Source: Acanthacorydalis orientalis
Taxonomy: Eukaryota; Arthropoda; Insecta; Megaloptera; Corydalidae
DNA: 64,000 bases
Direction: 5' to 3'
Assembly (NCBI GenBank): GCA_034766995.1
Contig: CM068315.1
Coordinates: 35,110,693-35,174,692 of the forward strand
Below the pieces are notes generated by a model, which saw nothing but the letters and a program-made list of their open reading frames with translations, ran no database searches and was not told the DNA's origin. This document shows positions 45,555 to 56,235 of this stretch, piece by piece. Position numbers and translations under genes: made by a program. Within the stretch, counting starts at the first letter, position 1; the number at the start of each line of letters is the position of its first letter.

Positions 45555-45812
45555 TTTGGTTCTATGAATAAATTCACTTTCACAAATGAATGTTTTCTCC
45601 AAAACCATAAGAAATTTGTTCAATAATTTATTGTTTATTGTGGATATTTCATTTTCGAAAGGCGAATAAAAATCGTAGTGCTATGAGGATGACATCGCCA
45701 CCGAAATGCATATAAGTAATAATTTAAAACGATCAATAATTAATTATTAATCAATTTTGACCAGAAAAATGTTTTTTTTTATGACATTGACAAATCAATT
45801 TGTGAAAACCCA
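45555..45812. mobile_element. long-TIR MITE, both arms, contracted
   Basis: Left terminus AAATTCACTTTCACAAATGA, shortened centre, right arm GCTATGAGGATGACATCGCC, CAATAATTAATTATTAATCA and CAAATCAATTTGTGAAAACC. Confidence 0.6.
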
Positions 45813-46040
45813 ACTCTTTACCTTTTCTTAATTATATAATAAATTAGAAAATTTTGATTTTTAAACAGCTTTAATAAAATTACACTCACTTAATGTTTTA
45901 AGATAATTATTAAATAAATATACTATTAAACATAGACTCAAAAACAGTTATCGTTAGGCAGTTATATAGTTACAGTTACAAAATGATTTCTAAATTAGTG
46001 ATTTTTTCATTTTAACTCTTCCAGCCCTGTGTATGTTTAA

Positions 46041-46462
46041 AACTCTCCGTGCCGGTGCAGTAAATACAGTTTAATGAAAATTACTATTTATGAAAGAATA
46101 GGATGTTTAATTAATTGAACATCAAAATCATTCCTTACACCAGCTATTAGTATCATTAGAATATGTGTACTACAAGTAAATAAAAAATATAATTAAAAAT
46201 ATCACTAATTCCTCACAGTAAACGTTTAACGATCAGTAAACTGACATTTATTGAACAGCGAATGTGAACCAGAGTTGTGGCTGTTTTTGAAGTAAAAGAG
46301 AGAATTAAGGTAATATTTGCGGATCCTATCATTATTTTTTAAAACTCATTAGTGACAGTATCGAATAATAGAGGATAACAAGGAATATCAGTGTTCTGTG
46401 AGTAACAGAAAGAAATAAAAACACGCGGTCACCTGAGTTTACTGAACCGGAACGGGAGACTT
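46041..46462. mobile_element. TTAA-flanked MITE (copy 2)
   Basis: 422 bp between TTAA at 46037-46040 and 46463-46466. Ends are AACTCTCCGTGCCGGTGCAG at the left and, on the other strand, AAGTCTCCCGTTCCGGTTCA at the right. It is the partner of 26140-26580. Confidence 0.7.
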
Positions 46463-46692
46463 TTAAAAATAGTGTTAATAAATAAAAGTCTGTAAAATAG
46501 ATTTATGTTTATTTTTCTTTCTTTAATGAGAAAACGTCCTTAATTGTACCTACTAAACATTTTTAATTTCAGTGGAATTTATTGGTAACGAAAATGCCAG
46601 ACAGAAATATTTACGTCCCTCCTAACTAATCTTTGAATTGGCTTATAAACCATTAATCCGCATCGTTTACATAAGAGAACAGAGAGAAAATC

Positions 46693-46835
46693 ATAGAGCA
46701 AAGAAAAGAGAAAAGTGATGAAAATAAATCAAAAAAACAAGTTGGAACATTGAGACACAAGAATAAAATTCCAACGTGCATGCATTGGTTTGTTTTCACT
46801 ACTTCTTATTCTTTGCTCAACATTTCGTTATGTAC
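46693..46835. repeat. inverted repeat pair of about 45 bp
   Basis: TAGAGCAAAGAAAAGAGAAA followed by AGTGATGAAAATAAATCA is mirrored by TTTGTTTTCACTACTTCTTA and TTCTTTGCTCAACATTTCGT. A related single arm lies at 21100-21165. Probably a small MITE. Confidence 0.5.
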
Positions 46836-47009
46836 ACATCCTTATATTACTTATATAATGACAAACTCATTTTTTTAATATTCGAAGCCGGGCATGGATA
46901 TAAGAATCCATTGATATTTTCCAAATAAACTATGATCTCAGAGCGTTATCTTTTGGATGATATATTTAAAGGTCAACTAATCTCTTTCTAATGAGACTAA
47001 ATTTATAAT

Positions 47010-47445
47010 TCTATCTTTCATTAAAAAAAATTACAGTCGTTCACAAACCAGAAAAATCGTGTTTTTTTCTTTTGAAACACTATAAAGATAGTAAAGTTCA
47101 GAATTGTGTTGAATAATATTTTTTTTACAAAAGTTTATAATTGGACGAAAGCGTATAAAAAATTTAGAGACTATGTCCAGGTGATACAAGATGTGACCGA
47201 TGTGAAACCGTTTTGGCACACTTAATGTTTTCAAAATTTTTCACACACAACAGTAATATTATTTCTGCAAATTTTCAATTGTCATCAATTTTTCCGCTTC
47301 CGATTATATGTTTCCAATCAAGAGATTTATGCATCCCCGAATATTATCAACGATTTTTCGCGATATATCAGACAGATGTGAAATTTCTAATGGTTAATCT
47401 GAATTAAATATTTTTTCTTGTAACCAACAAACTGACAATTGTTAG
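47010..47445 (-). repeat. dispersed repeat of about 420 bp, copy 2
   Basis: Reverse-complement partner of 29598-30020. Confidence 0.75.
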
Positions 47446-47799
47446 TTTGTTTACGATATAAGAATTTCCAATTAATTGAAAACTATTTGTTAAAAAAATT
47501 TAGTACCCTTTCCCCTTCACCGGTTCCAAAGGATTTATTAGATTGAAATATGTATTGATTTTTATCGGAGATTTCAATTTTGAATATCACGTAAAAACCA
47601 ACCTAGTCATAAAATTAATGATACGTAAAAAATATTGGTCATTATTGTGTTCAGAAATACAAACTTTAATCAAAAAAAAAGTATAAAAATATTTGATTGA
47701 AAATCGAGTAATTGCATTTGTACAACACGCAATAAAACATTATACACTACGGAATTTTCTAAAAGTCATTCAATGCATGTTATATGGCATTATGTGAAT
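47446..47799. other. no recognisable feature
   Basis: AT-rich. Confidence 0.5.
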
Positions 47800-47829
47800 G
47801 CTTATATATATATATATATATATATATAC
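47800..47829. repeat. (TA)n microsatellite
   Basis: Pure TA tract. Confidence 0.9.
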
Positions 47830-48253
47830 AGAGATATTTACATTTTTACGACACACTAATTATTAATTTCTTCGTAATGTGCCTATAATGAATACTAACA
47901 AATCCAATAACTACCACTTAAAAATGATAATTGAAAAAAATATTAAAACGTTCAATAAAAAAGTAAGTAATCTTTGCATGAGTGTGAAAATTAATGTTTT
48001 TACATATAAAATAAATAGCATAATTCGAAAGATAATGTGTTTTCTGTTGAACAAATATGAAGAAAGAACAAAAACAATTGGCTATTAATTAATAATTAAT
48101 ATAATAACGTGTTATTGTCATTTTATGACCCATAAAGCATTCTAATAAAATATCAGATTTATGCTTTGTGTGCAAGCGCATTATATAAATCATTTAGTGC
48201 ATGTTAAACGTAATGGAATTCACACCAGAATGTGAGACAAACAAAACATATAC

Positions 48254-48256
<3 letters not shown>
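47830..48256. other. no recognisable feature
   Basis: AT-rich; the lysine-rich 69-codon frame at 47879 matches nothing known. Confidence 0.45.

Positions 48257-48298
<42 letters not shown>
48257..48298. repeat. (TA)n microsatellite
   Basis: Pure TA tract. Confidence 0.95.
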
Positions 48299-48301
<3 letters not shown>

Positions 48302-48676
48302 GTATGTATATGTAAACAAATATATGTACATGTACAGATAAATTGATAAGTAAATAAAAGCCAAATATTATCAGTAACACATATAATAATTTTTAATGAG
48401 TTGTGATTTTTTCGTTTTAAAAATAATAAATAGAATCCAGTAAAATTTATTTATGTTTATTTTTCTTTTTTGTAATGAGAGTAGCCTACTTCCCTGCTAA
48501 CTTCCTCCTTAAAAAATGATAGAAACTAACAAAGTATGCAAATAGATAATTAATGTAAAATGTAAGTAGTAAAATGTGATTAGAAAAGTTTATAAAAAAT
48601 AATATAACAAAATACAATGTTAAAATCTGTAACAATTTCTTACTATAAACTTTACAGTAAAAAAATTGTTATACGT
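48299..48676. other. no recognisable feature
   Basis: AT-rich sequence upstream of the hAT remnant; any 5' half of that gene is not recognisable here. Confidence 0.4.
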
Positions 48677-49459
48677 GGCGATATCATTTACTTTTCGGAA
48701 GTAAAATGGTTAAGCGGAGATAAAATGTTGAATAGATTTTATGATTTGCGATATGAAATAAAGTCGTGTATGGTATCAAAAACATAATTTGTGCCACAAC
48801 TTGACTATGAAAACTGGCTTACAGATTTAGTATTTTTAGTGGATTTGACCGCTCATTTAAATGAGTTAAACATACGTCTTCAAGGTGAAAACCAACTTAT
48901 CAATACAATCCTTCAAACCATAACAACGTTTCAAATCAAACTGAAATTATAGCAAGTTCAAAGTAATGCAAACAATTATATGCATTTCGACACGTTGGAT
49001 GAACAAGGTCCAGTGAACAGCGAAAAATATGCAGCCTTACTTTTCAATTTGATACAGGAATTTAAAAGCAGGTGTCAAGATTTTCGGAAAAATAATTAAT
49101 ATTTTGATATAGTTGTGACTCCATTTTTAGTCGACATAAATATGCTACCTGTCAATTTTCAAATAAAGTGTATGAAGCTTCAATTTAACATTCAACTTAA
49201 AGAAATTTTTTTATCCTATCTCTTTACTGAACTTTTATAAGACCTATCTTCCCAGGGACAAATATCCATCGCTTCACAATCACCGATTCATGTCATAATT
49301 TTTTGGCAATTATTTTCAAGGATGTAGCATACGAAGAGTAAAATAGGAACCAAAATATCAAATAAGCACATTGAGGCCTCACTAAAAATTGCAACTACTT
49401 CCATCGAACCAGATATTGATGCATTAGTTTCTCAAAAGCAATGTCAAATATCTCACTAG
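48677..49459 (+). pseudogene. hAT transposase remnant, GTF2IRD2/ZBED-like
   Basis: A single frame of 260 codons plus stop holds the C-terminal half of a hAT transposase of the group that gave rise to GTF2IRD2 and related proteins. In order it shows DIIYFSEVKWLSGDKMLNRF with YDLRYEIKS, then NWLTDLVFLVDLTAHLNELN and RLQGENQLINTILQ. Next comes EKYAALLFNLIQEFKSRCQD, then TPFLVDINMLPVNFQIKCMK. It ends with the dimerisation part QLFSRM, KHIEASLKIATTSIEPDIDA and QKQCQISH before TAG. In-frame stops lie after VSKT, after KLKL, after FRKNN, after FTELL and after FSRM, but the length is an exact multiple of three. The N-terminal BED zinc finger and first catalytic residues are missing. Family knowledge: hAT enzymes excise elements and leave 8-bp duplications. 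Confidence 0.8.
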
Positions 49460-49536
49460 TTTTATGTTGCCATCTTTTCTTTTACTTTTATAATAAAAAA
49501 ATATTTAAACAAAATTAATGAAGTTTTATTACTTAG

Positions 49537-49560
49537 ATATATATATATATATATATATAT
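49537..49560. repeat. (TA)n microsatellite
   Basis: TA tract that directly abuts the CAGTG end at 49561. Confidence 0.9.
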
Positions 49561-50045
49561 CAGTGTTCGCAAACTTGTAACCTGCTTCACGATTTTAAAA
49601 GACTCTCCGAAAGTGATACCTAAAATTATGATTATTAGCGAGGACTTTTTTCGGTTGGTTGGTTATTGGGGTTTTAGGGCGCTTTGAGAACTTTTTCTAT
49701 TGTCTGTGATGACAGATATCACGAAAATTATGCACGGACCTTCTTTTTGCTCATCAGCTGTCGTTAGTGTTAGTGTATTTTATTTATGGGCCAAGGCAAT
49801 TCTTCTTCTAATGTGGCCCAGAGAAGCCAAAAGATTGGACACTCGTTCTCTAAAGCTTCAGTGAATACAATATTTTGAATAAAATTTCTTATCATTTTTA
49901 CAATGAAATCGTATACCTTTTCTCGTTGTACACCGTGAAACAAAACACTGATCATGTGACTAATATCCAATCAGAGCAGAGACCTTGTGACCGATACCAA
50001 CCAATCAGAGAATGAATAAAACACGCATAGCCGTGAGACCATTTT
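49561..50045 (+). mobile_element. hAT element 5' end, truncated
   Basis: Begins CAGTGTTCGCAAACTTGTAA, a typical hAT terminus (CAGNG start, CAAACTT). It continues with GC-richer sequence including TGTGGCCCAGAGAAGCCAAA. Two copies of CCAATCAGAG lie at 49967 and 50000, which would suit a promoter. The terminus faces right, so it is not the 3' end of the remnant at 48677-49459 but the start of another, truncated copy. No protein part is recognised. Confidence 0.5.
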
Positions 50046-50267
50046 TTAGTTATAGAGAGAAAACATCCATGATTATATTTACCAAATATTTTGAATACAA
50101 GTGAAACTTATTTTGATTTCTTTTTGTCTCAAGTTATTTCATTCCAATGAAGGTTTCAATGCGAAGCTTATTTTAATGAAATGTAAAAACAAAACAATTG
50201 GAAATTTAAATTTTATAAAAATAAACAGATTTATTTTTAAAAAAATTGAAATTCTATTATAAATCAG

Positions 50268-50445
50268 TGCTCTGAAGATGATATAATCATCAAAATGTGC
50301 ATACATTTAAAAAAATCAGATTTTTATGCACCTTATCTATTTAAAATTGATAGGATTTCCACCAAAATGTCATCAACTTTCAACAGTCAGAAATTATCAA
50401 TAATCAATTATTGATTATTTTTGGTTAAACATTTTTTGTCTCTAT
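50268..50445. mobile_element. long-TIR MITE, degenerate
   Basis: GTGCTCTGAAGATGATATAA, CATCAAAATGTGCATAC and a repeated arm with ATCAATAATCAATTATTGAT. Confidence 0.5.
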
Positions 50446-51540
50446 TTTATACCTGTTTTTCTTTGTATATCACCGCTGTATTTCATGTATTTAACTTTCA
50501 GGAGATGTTTAAAAATGTAGGTAATAAATTCAAGAAAAATTTATTTACTATAAATTTCTAATTATAATACAAAAAATATATTTATTATAAATTTGTAGCG
50601 ACGCCAAATACGAAAAATGTATTATCCTAGTTGAATGACGTATGAGTTATGATGCAATTAATTTTATAGATAAATTAGCAACTTAGGCGGAATATTATAT
50701 AGGTTACCTAATAACATTATTCAAGAGGAATAGTTAAATGACGCATATGCTTATCTTTATGGAAACCGGACATAGTTAACACTAATCCACATAAAGCTGA
50801 AAATATATTATCGACGTTACCCAAAACGATGATACCACTTAATGAATCTACAACCTTCTCGTTGAGGATTCAATTCTACACGCACGATTGTATAACATTT
50901 AAGTTTGGATCATGAAAAGGACTTAACTGGTGTTAATATACAAACACTAATTCTATTCATTTTTGATATTAGATACATACAGGTTTTATTTAAATAAGAT
51001 GTGTGGGTGTGAATCAGTTTTATTAATTTTATTTTTTAATAAAATTCTATGAATATATTCAGAAATTAAAAATAAACGTACACAAATGTGTTCTCTTCCT
51101 TTGTACTATTTTTAAACACATGTGTCTATAATGGCCTGGACTAATTTTATTCATAGATAAATAATACTGTCTTTACACGTACACTCTCGTATGAGGACTT
51201 GATTGCGTTCAGAATTTTAGTCTGGATGTGTAAATGAAACCAAAATTCCAAAGATAAGATTGTTGTAAAAAGGGAGAGATATAAAACAAGAAAATATGTG
51301 TATGCATTTAAATGCAACTTTGTGTACGCATTTCACTTTTATGTCAACGTTCTGAGTTTTTCGAACGTTCCAGTCATTCGTGCGATTAAATTCTTACTTT
51401 ATTGAGCGCGATTAAGATTCTGCATATAAAATGCTTTTATACCGATTTTGAGTCATGATCTGTTCGGTATCATTTGTGTTTGTTATGCTCTTTAAATTGT
51501 TATTTTATAAATCTATGTCTGAAAGATTTATATTATTATA
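50446..51540. other. no recognisable feature
   Basis: AT-rich. A moderately GC-richer stretch at 51330-51400 has no open frame. Confidence 0.45.
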
Positions 51541-52130
51541 AATCTTTGTCACCACTGCATACCTGAGTCGAAGCAGCAGTCAAAATAATGGACAATGACT
51601 GGTGAAAGTGTGCGTAAGAAGGCGATGACCGTTTTGTCGGCAGGAAGGGTGATGGGCACTGTTTTTTTAGGATTCTCAAGGAATCATCCTGATCGACTAC
51701 TCGACGAAGGGAAAAACGATAATAGGAGCCTATTATGCAACATTATTGGACAGTTTGAAAGAAGTTCTGAAACAAAAGCAGTCAAGGTTGGTGCACGAAA
51801 AGTGCTCTTTCATCAGGATAACGCGGCGTCTCACAAACTGACCATCGCAATAGCAAAATTGCATAAATTAGGCTTCGTATTGATTCCTCATCCACTCTAT
51901 TCTCCGGACTTGGCCCCATGCGACTTCTTCCTCTTCCTAAACTTGAAAATTTATCTCAATGGGAAAAAAATCCCGTCGAATGAGGATGTCATCACCGTCG
52001 ACAATGCATATTTTTCAGACTCACTGGATCAAGTGAATAGCCCCAATAGAGACTATGTTTAGAAATAAAATCGATTTTTTCCAAAAAAATAAACAGTGTT
52101 TTATTTGCTTTTTACCATACTTTACAAAAT
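51541..52130 (+). mobile_element. mariner, second lineage, 5'-truncated (copy E)
   Basis: The catalytic half and 3' untranslated region (AAATAAAATCGATTTTTTCC, GCTTTTTACCATACTTTACA) match copies D and G. The 5' end, HTH part and first catalytic motif are missing. The 3' inverted repeat decays after CATACTTTACAAAA. Confidence 0.8.
51595..52062 (+). pseudogene. mariner transposase C-terminal half, open frame
   Basis: 155 codons without a stop. The first part (MTGESVRKKAMTVLSAGRVM) is in frame. Residues about 22-60 are a shifted reading of the FWDFSGNHLDRLL... region, and residues 66-155 return to a clean match. That part shows VGARKVLFHQDNAASHKLTI with the second catalytic Asp, then HPLYSPDLAPCDFFLFLNLK with the third Asp, and IPSNEDVITVDNAYF. 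The spacing between the two Asp residues fits DD34D. It is the least damaged catalytic segment of this lineage here, but with no DNA-binding domain and no first Asp it cannot act as a transposase. Confidence 0.75.
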
Positions 52131-52489
52131 TAAAAACATAATTTACAAAACACCTTTACGGGACCGCTGTATATATTTCGTATTTGAAATTCTATATAAA
52201 AGTAGTACTCAAAAAATAAATTCTTAGTAACTCATTATGTTAAAAAGTCTTGATACTGCTACTTGACGGAAACATACCCAACTGATTTCAAAATTATACA
52301 GAGCCATATTACGTTTTTTTACGCATTGTATTTAGAAAGAGAAAGAAAAAGACGCTGGTCAAAAAAATAAAGAAAGAGAATCATAAAAAGTGATGTAAAG
52401 TGTGAAAAGAATTTCTTATGCGGCAGATTGTTGTTACCAGAAAAAGATGTATGTCGTATATATTAATAATGACGATCCATTTTTTTTAT
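52131..52489. other. no recognisable feature
   Basis: AT-rich, some AAAGAGA-rich sequence at 52330-52390. Confidence 0.5.
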
Positions 52490-52640
52490 TAAGAATACCG
52501 CCCCATCAATGTTTGTACGGGGGCGTGTGTGTGTGTGTGTGCGCGCAACATGATTTACGAGTCTCTCGTCGCATCTAGCGTGGCGCTACCGTAGCCACCC
52601 GATGGAGCGCTACTGCAACGCACAAAGTACACTGTAACTT
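52490..52640. other. GC-rich island with GGCGCTA motifs, (GT)n
   Basis: A GTGTGTGTGTGTGTGCGCGC tract (52524-52547) is followed by TCTAGCGTGGCGCTACCGTA and ATGGAGCGCTACTGCAACG. GTGGCGCTA resembles the core of insect CTCF-type sites. No protein frame is convincing. Confidence 0.3.
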
Positions 52641-53949
52641 TTCATTTAGGTTCATGTACACCAACATTCTGAGATTGTTACTCGTTTTAATGAAAAATAT
52701 GTTACTATATTGTTCAAGTACACACCTCAAAATTACTCCTTCCTGATGGCGATGCGTGAGTAATGAAACGAGAAAATACATTAGATGGTTTCCGCAAATT
52801 AACTTACGCATTTATATTTCATAGCGAGAGCTGTGAACGCGGAACTAATTGTTTAAACTCGACGTGTCTGCGTACCCGTACAGCCATAATAAAATACGTT
52901 TGAATATCGTACAAAGAGGATATTTCTCGTTATTTTTTTTTATATGCGAAAACCATGAAAAAAGCCGTTTGAGCGTACAGAATAAAATACTCATTCAGTG
53001 TAACGTTTACAGTAATTAAAAGCTGGCAGGTTGCTGTAAGAATCATGCGGAATGTTTGTACAGTTTTTTTAACCCATCTTTATTTATCTCATTACGGTAC
53101 ACAATGAAAAAGTTTGACAAAAATTTATATTCGGGTTAGAGATTTTTTTTGTTTTAAAAAAGAGCAATTATACTGCGGACAATCACAAACATTCCTTCAC
53201 AGACACACTTACATATACAATAATTTTAATTAAATGTTGTTATACATATAAGAAATTTTATTATCAATTTAACCCATTAATAAAAATCATTAAGTAATTC
53301 ACGTTTGTGTCAATTCGATATCGTTTGTATTAAACTGTAAAAGTTTCGAAATTTTAAATATGAAACATTTAATGAATTTCCAAAGATACGGAGAGAATTA
53401 AATCAAGCGAAACAGTAATCTCAAAAGGTGCATTGTGTGTAATACCTGCAGATTTCGATTGTAATTAAACTTGAAGTAAACTAATCACGAAATATTTTCT
53501 GTTTAATTAAAAACACGACAAAGTTTAATTTTCTCTTAAATAACAATAATAATTGTTTTCATGCTGTTATTTAATCGAATTGTTTCAAACACAAAAAATG
53601 ATTAATTACTTTTTAAATAAAAATAATAAAATGTTTTCTTTATAAATTACAATGTATTATATATGTATTAATTTTGCATACTGATAACCTTTTTATTAAT
53701 TATTGAGCTGCAAGTAATTTTGTTTTTGATAGGAAATTCTGTGTAGTTGTTGAAAAAATTATTATTTAATCCTTAATGCAATTTTAATTGTTTAATACAA
53801 TTTCTTTCCATCAGCTGACAAGTTTTTTAATTCATTTTTTTAAAAGTTCAGATTTTTATGCAACGAAGATGTTAAATATATTTCGAGAGTATCTATTCTG
53901 TGACGTCAAGACACTTTTTACTTCTTTGGGGAAAAATACGAGATATAAA
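52641..53949. other. no recognisable feature
   Basis: About 1.3 kb of AT-rich sequence without recognised repeats or genes. Confidence 0.5.
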
Positions 53950-54130
53950 TACAAGGGTCATTTGATAAATTTGGTAAATTTCTATGAGATGACACCTACA
54001 TTTATTTGGTAACGTCACGGCTATCAAATGTCACTTTTTAAACTAGCATAGGCGAAATTTTAGCTAGAAGTGATGCGTTGTTCACTTTCTACAGATATTT
54101 ATAGCAAGCACTGTAACAGATGCTGTAAAA

Positions 54131-54995
54131 ATGGAAAAATGAGTTCCATGCAGTGATAAAATATTTTTATTTGAAAAAGTGGACGGCCGCCCAGATCAAA
54201 GCAGAGTTGTAATAAGTTCATGGGGACCCTGCACCAGCGTTGAAGATTATTTATTTCTGGATAAATGACTGTAAAGTTGTCAAACATGCATTGAAGTTGA
54301 AGCGCGCTCTGGACGCCTAGTTGAGGTCATCACGACGGGTATCGTTGAAAAAATCAATGGTATCGGTATGGAAGACCGCCGAATGAAAATGCGTGAGATT
54401 GGTGAGACTGTAGGCATTTCAACTAAACGAATGCACAATATTTTGCACGAAAAAATGTACATGAAAAAGTTGTATGAGCGATGGATGCCGCGATTATTGA
54501 CTGTCGACCAAAAACGCATACGAAAGGATATTTCAAAGCTGTGTTTGGCGATGTTTAATCGCAATCCACATACCTTTTGCGTCGATTCGTCACCGTGGAT
54601 CAAAAATTGATCCACCACAACACACTTGAGTCGAAGCAGCAATCAAAGCAGTGGACAACGATAGGTAAAAGTGCGCCGAAGAAGGTGAAGACCGTTTTGT
54701 CGGCTGGAAAGGTGATGGCCACTGTTTTTTGTGATTCCCAAGAAATTACCCGGATCGACTACTTAACGAAGGGAAGAACGATAACAGGTGTCTATTATGC
54801 AACATTATTGGAGCGTTTGAAAAAATATCTGAAACAAAAACGGTCAAGATTGGCGCACAAAAAAATACTGTTTCACCTGGACAATGCGCCATCTCACAAA
54901 TCGACCGTCGCAATGGCAAAATAGCACTAAGTAGACTTCGAATTGATTCTTTATCCAGTCTATTTCCAGGCTTGGTCCAGTGCAACTTATTCCAA
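54131..54995 (+). pseudogene. mariner transposase, second lineage, N-terminal to third Asp
   Basis: ATGGAAAAATGA gives an early stop. The readable HTH part is at 54368-54610: EDRRMKMREIGETVGISTKR, MHNILHEKMYMKKLYERWMP and RLLTVDQKRIR. The catalytic part (54577-54924) reads FVTVDQKLIHHNTLESKQQS with the first Asp kept but Glu and Trp changed, then SAPKKVKTVLSAGKVMATVF, then KKILFHLDNAPSHKSTVAMA with the second Asp. After a stop the third block reads QCNLF instead of QCDFF, so the third Asp is Asn. This is the only copy of the lineage here that keeps the DNA-binding half. Confidence 0.8.
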
Positions 54996-55013
54996 CAACA
55001 ACACTTTCCATGA

Positions 55014-55333
55014 ATGAAAAAAATCATTTTCTATCAGGACAAAGCACGTCCCCATACAAGTGTTGTATCCCTGGCAAAATTCGCTGAATTGAAGTACGAC
55101 TTGCTACTCCATCCAGCTTGTTCTCGAGATTTGACCTCCTCAGATTTCTATCTGTTCCCAAAACTTAAAAAAACCCTTGGTAGTAGGCGATTTTCATCAG
55201 ATAAAAAATTTTTAGCAACAATGAATCTTTATTTTGAGGATCTTCAAGAAAAGGATTTCCAGGACGGCATTAAAGAACTGAAGATCCCTGGATGAAGTGC
55301 ATTGAAGTTCAAGCGGACAATATTGAAAAATAA
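55014..55333 (+). pseudogene. mariner transposase C-terminal part, different lineage
   Basis: MKKIIFYQDKARPHTSVVSL restarts at the second catalytic Asp, repeating a region already present 150 bp upstream in a different version. CSRDLTSSDFYLFPKLKKTL (third Asp), RFSSDKKFLATMNLYFEDLQ and, after a one-base slip, MKCIEVQADNIEK and a stop at 55333 follow. The DKARPHTS wording and C-terminus differ from lineage-two copies, so the segment comes from another mariner by recombination or nested insertion. Confidence 0.7.
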
Positions 55334-55384
55334 AAGTAATATTCTTTCATAGTTATGCCGTAAATTTGTCAAATCGCCCTCGTA

Positions 55385-56151
55385 TATAAAATCTTAATGA
55401 TCAAACGTCCCAATGTAATATAGATCCTCTAGTAAGATTAATCTTTTATGACAGCTTTGACAAACGTCAACTAGTTTTCACGCTCTTTGTTAAGAGTTAA
55501 CATTCATATTGTGCGTTAAATTAAACAATTGTTTAAAACATATATAAATCCGTAATCGGTTTCACAGACATAAAAATATAATTAAAATTTCAAATCTATC
55601 CACAATCTTCTCGCACATTCGCTCGATTAAAAATGAAAATCACGAAAATTATATTCAGTATAAAACTCACTTCATTCATTTTCTCCCAGAAAGCTATTTC
55701 TGTACACAAATTGTATAGCTACACATATATTGCGTGTAATGTTAATATATATTATAATTTTTATTTAAATTTCATTCGGCACGCCACGTACATATTGAGT
55801 AAATATGTAACGATTAATACATCTCAATGAATGGGTACACGGATTTACTTTGTGTCGAAATGAGTACGAAAATAATACACGTAGGTATTGAAATGAATAT
55901 ATGAAGGTATTTGGGAGAATTATAAATTTGTTTATAAGTGCCTTAGGTCGGCTATACATCATAACACAAGTTGTAACTAATTTACAACTCGAGTTATCAT
56001 GCAAGAGTCAACGACTTTAAACTATACGTGATTAAATAAATAGGCACGACGCATGTACATGAAGTAAATCTCGACATATTCCAGTTTCCTTGCACATGTT
56101 CTTTGTTTGCTTCACTTTTTAGATTAAAATTATATAATAATAAATGTACAA
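55385..56151. other. no recognisable feature
   Basis: AT-rich; small open stretches match nothing known. Confidence 0.45.
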
Positions 56152-56156
56152 ATTAA

Positions 56157-56235
56157 TTCGGTGCCTTTAAATTGAATCAGTCAAAACTCTGTTTTGAATT
56201 AAATTATTTTCTCGTCGTTTTAAGTTTTTGAAGTA
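56157..56235 (+). repeat. dispersed repeat, about 80 bp, copy 2
   Basis: Partner of 37709-37800; it is cut at 56236 by the Tigger-like terminus. Confidence 0.6.

Larger units (their letters stand above)
53952..55382 (+). mobile_element. chimeric mariner, second lineage (copy F)
   Basis: 1431 bp bounded by TA. The left end is CAAGGGTCATTTGATAAATT and the right end, on the other strand, CGAGGGCGATTTGACAAATT. The left 1 kb matches copies D and G and also supplies the HTH half they lack. The right 380 bp, including the 3' untranslated region, is from a different mariner: it lacks the ATAAAATCGATTTTTT and GCTTTCTTACCATACTTATC sequence that D, E and G share. Confidence 0.8.

Noticed and set aside
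51360..51385. Heat-shock element (TTTTTCGAACGTTCCAG)
   Set aside because: The TTC and GAA blocks lack the required 2-nt spacing of alternating pentamers.
54280..54642. Open frames antisense to mariner genes (also 14517-14708, 54746-55027, 60079-60333)
   Set aside because: They are reverse-frame shadows of transposase sequence, as shown by the strong sense-strand match.
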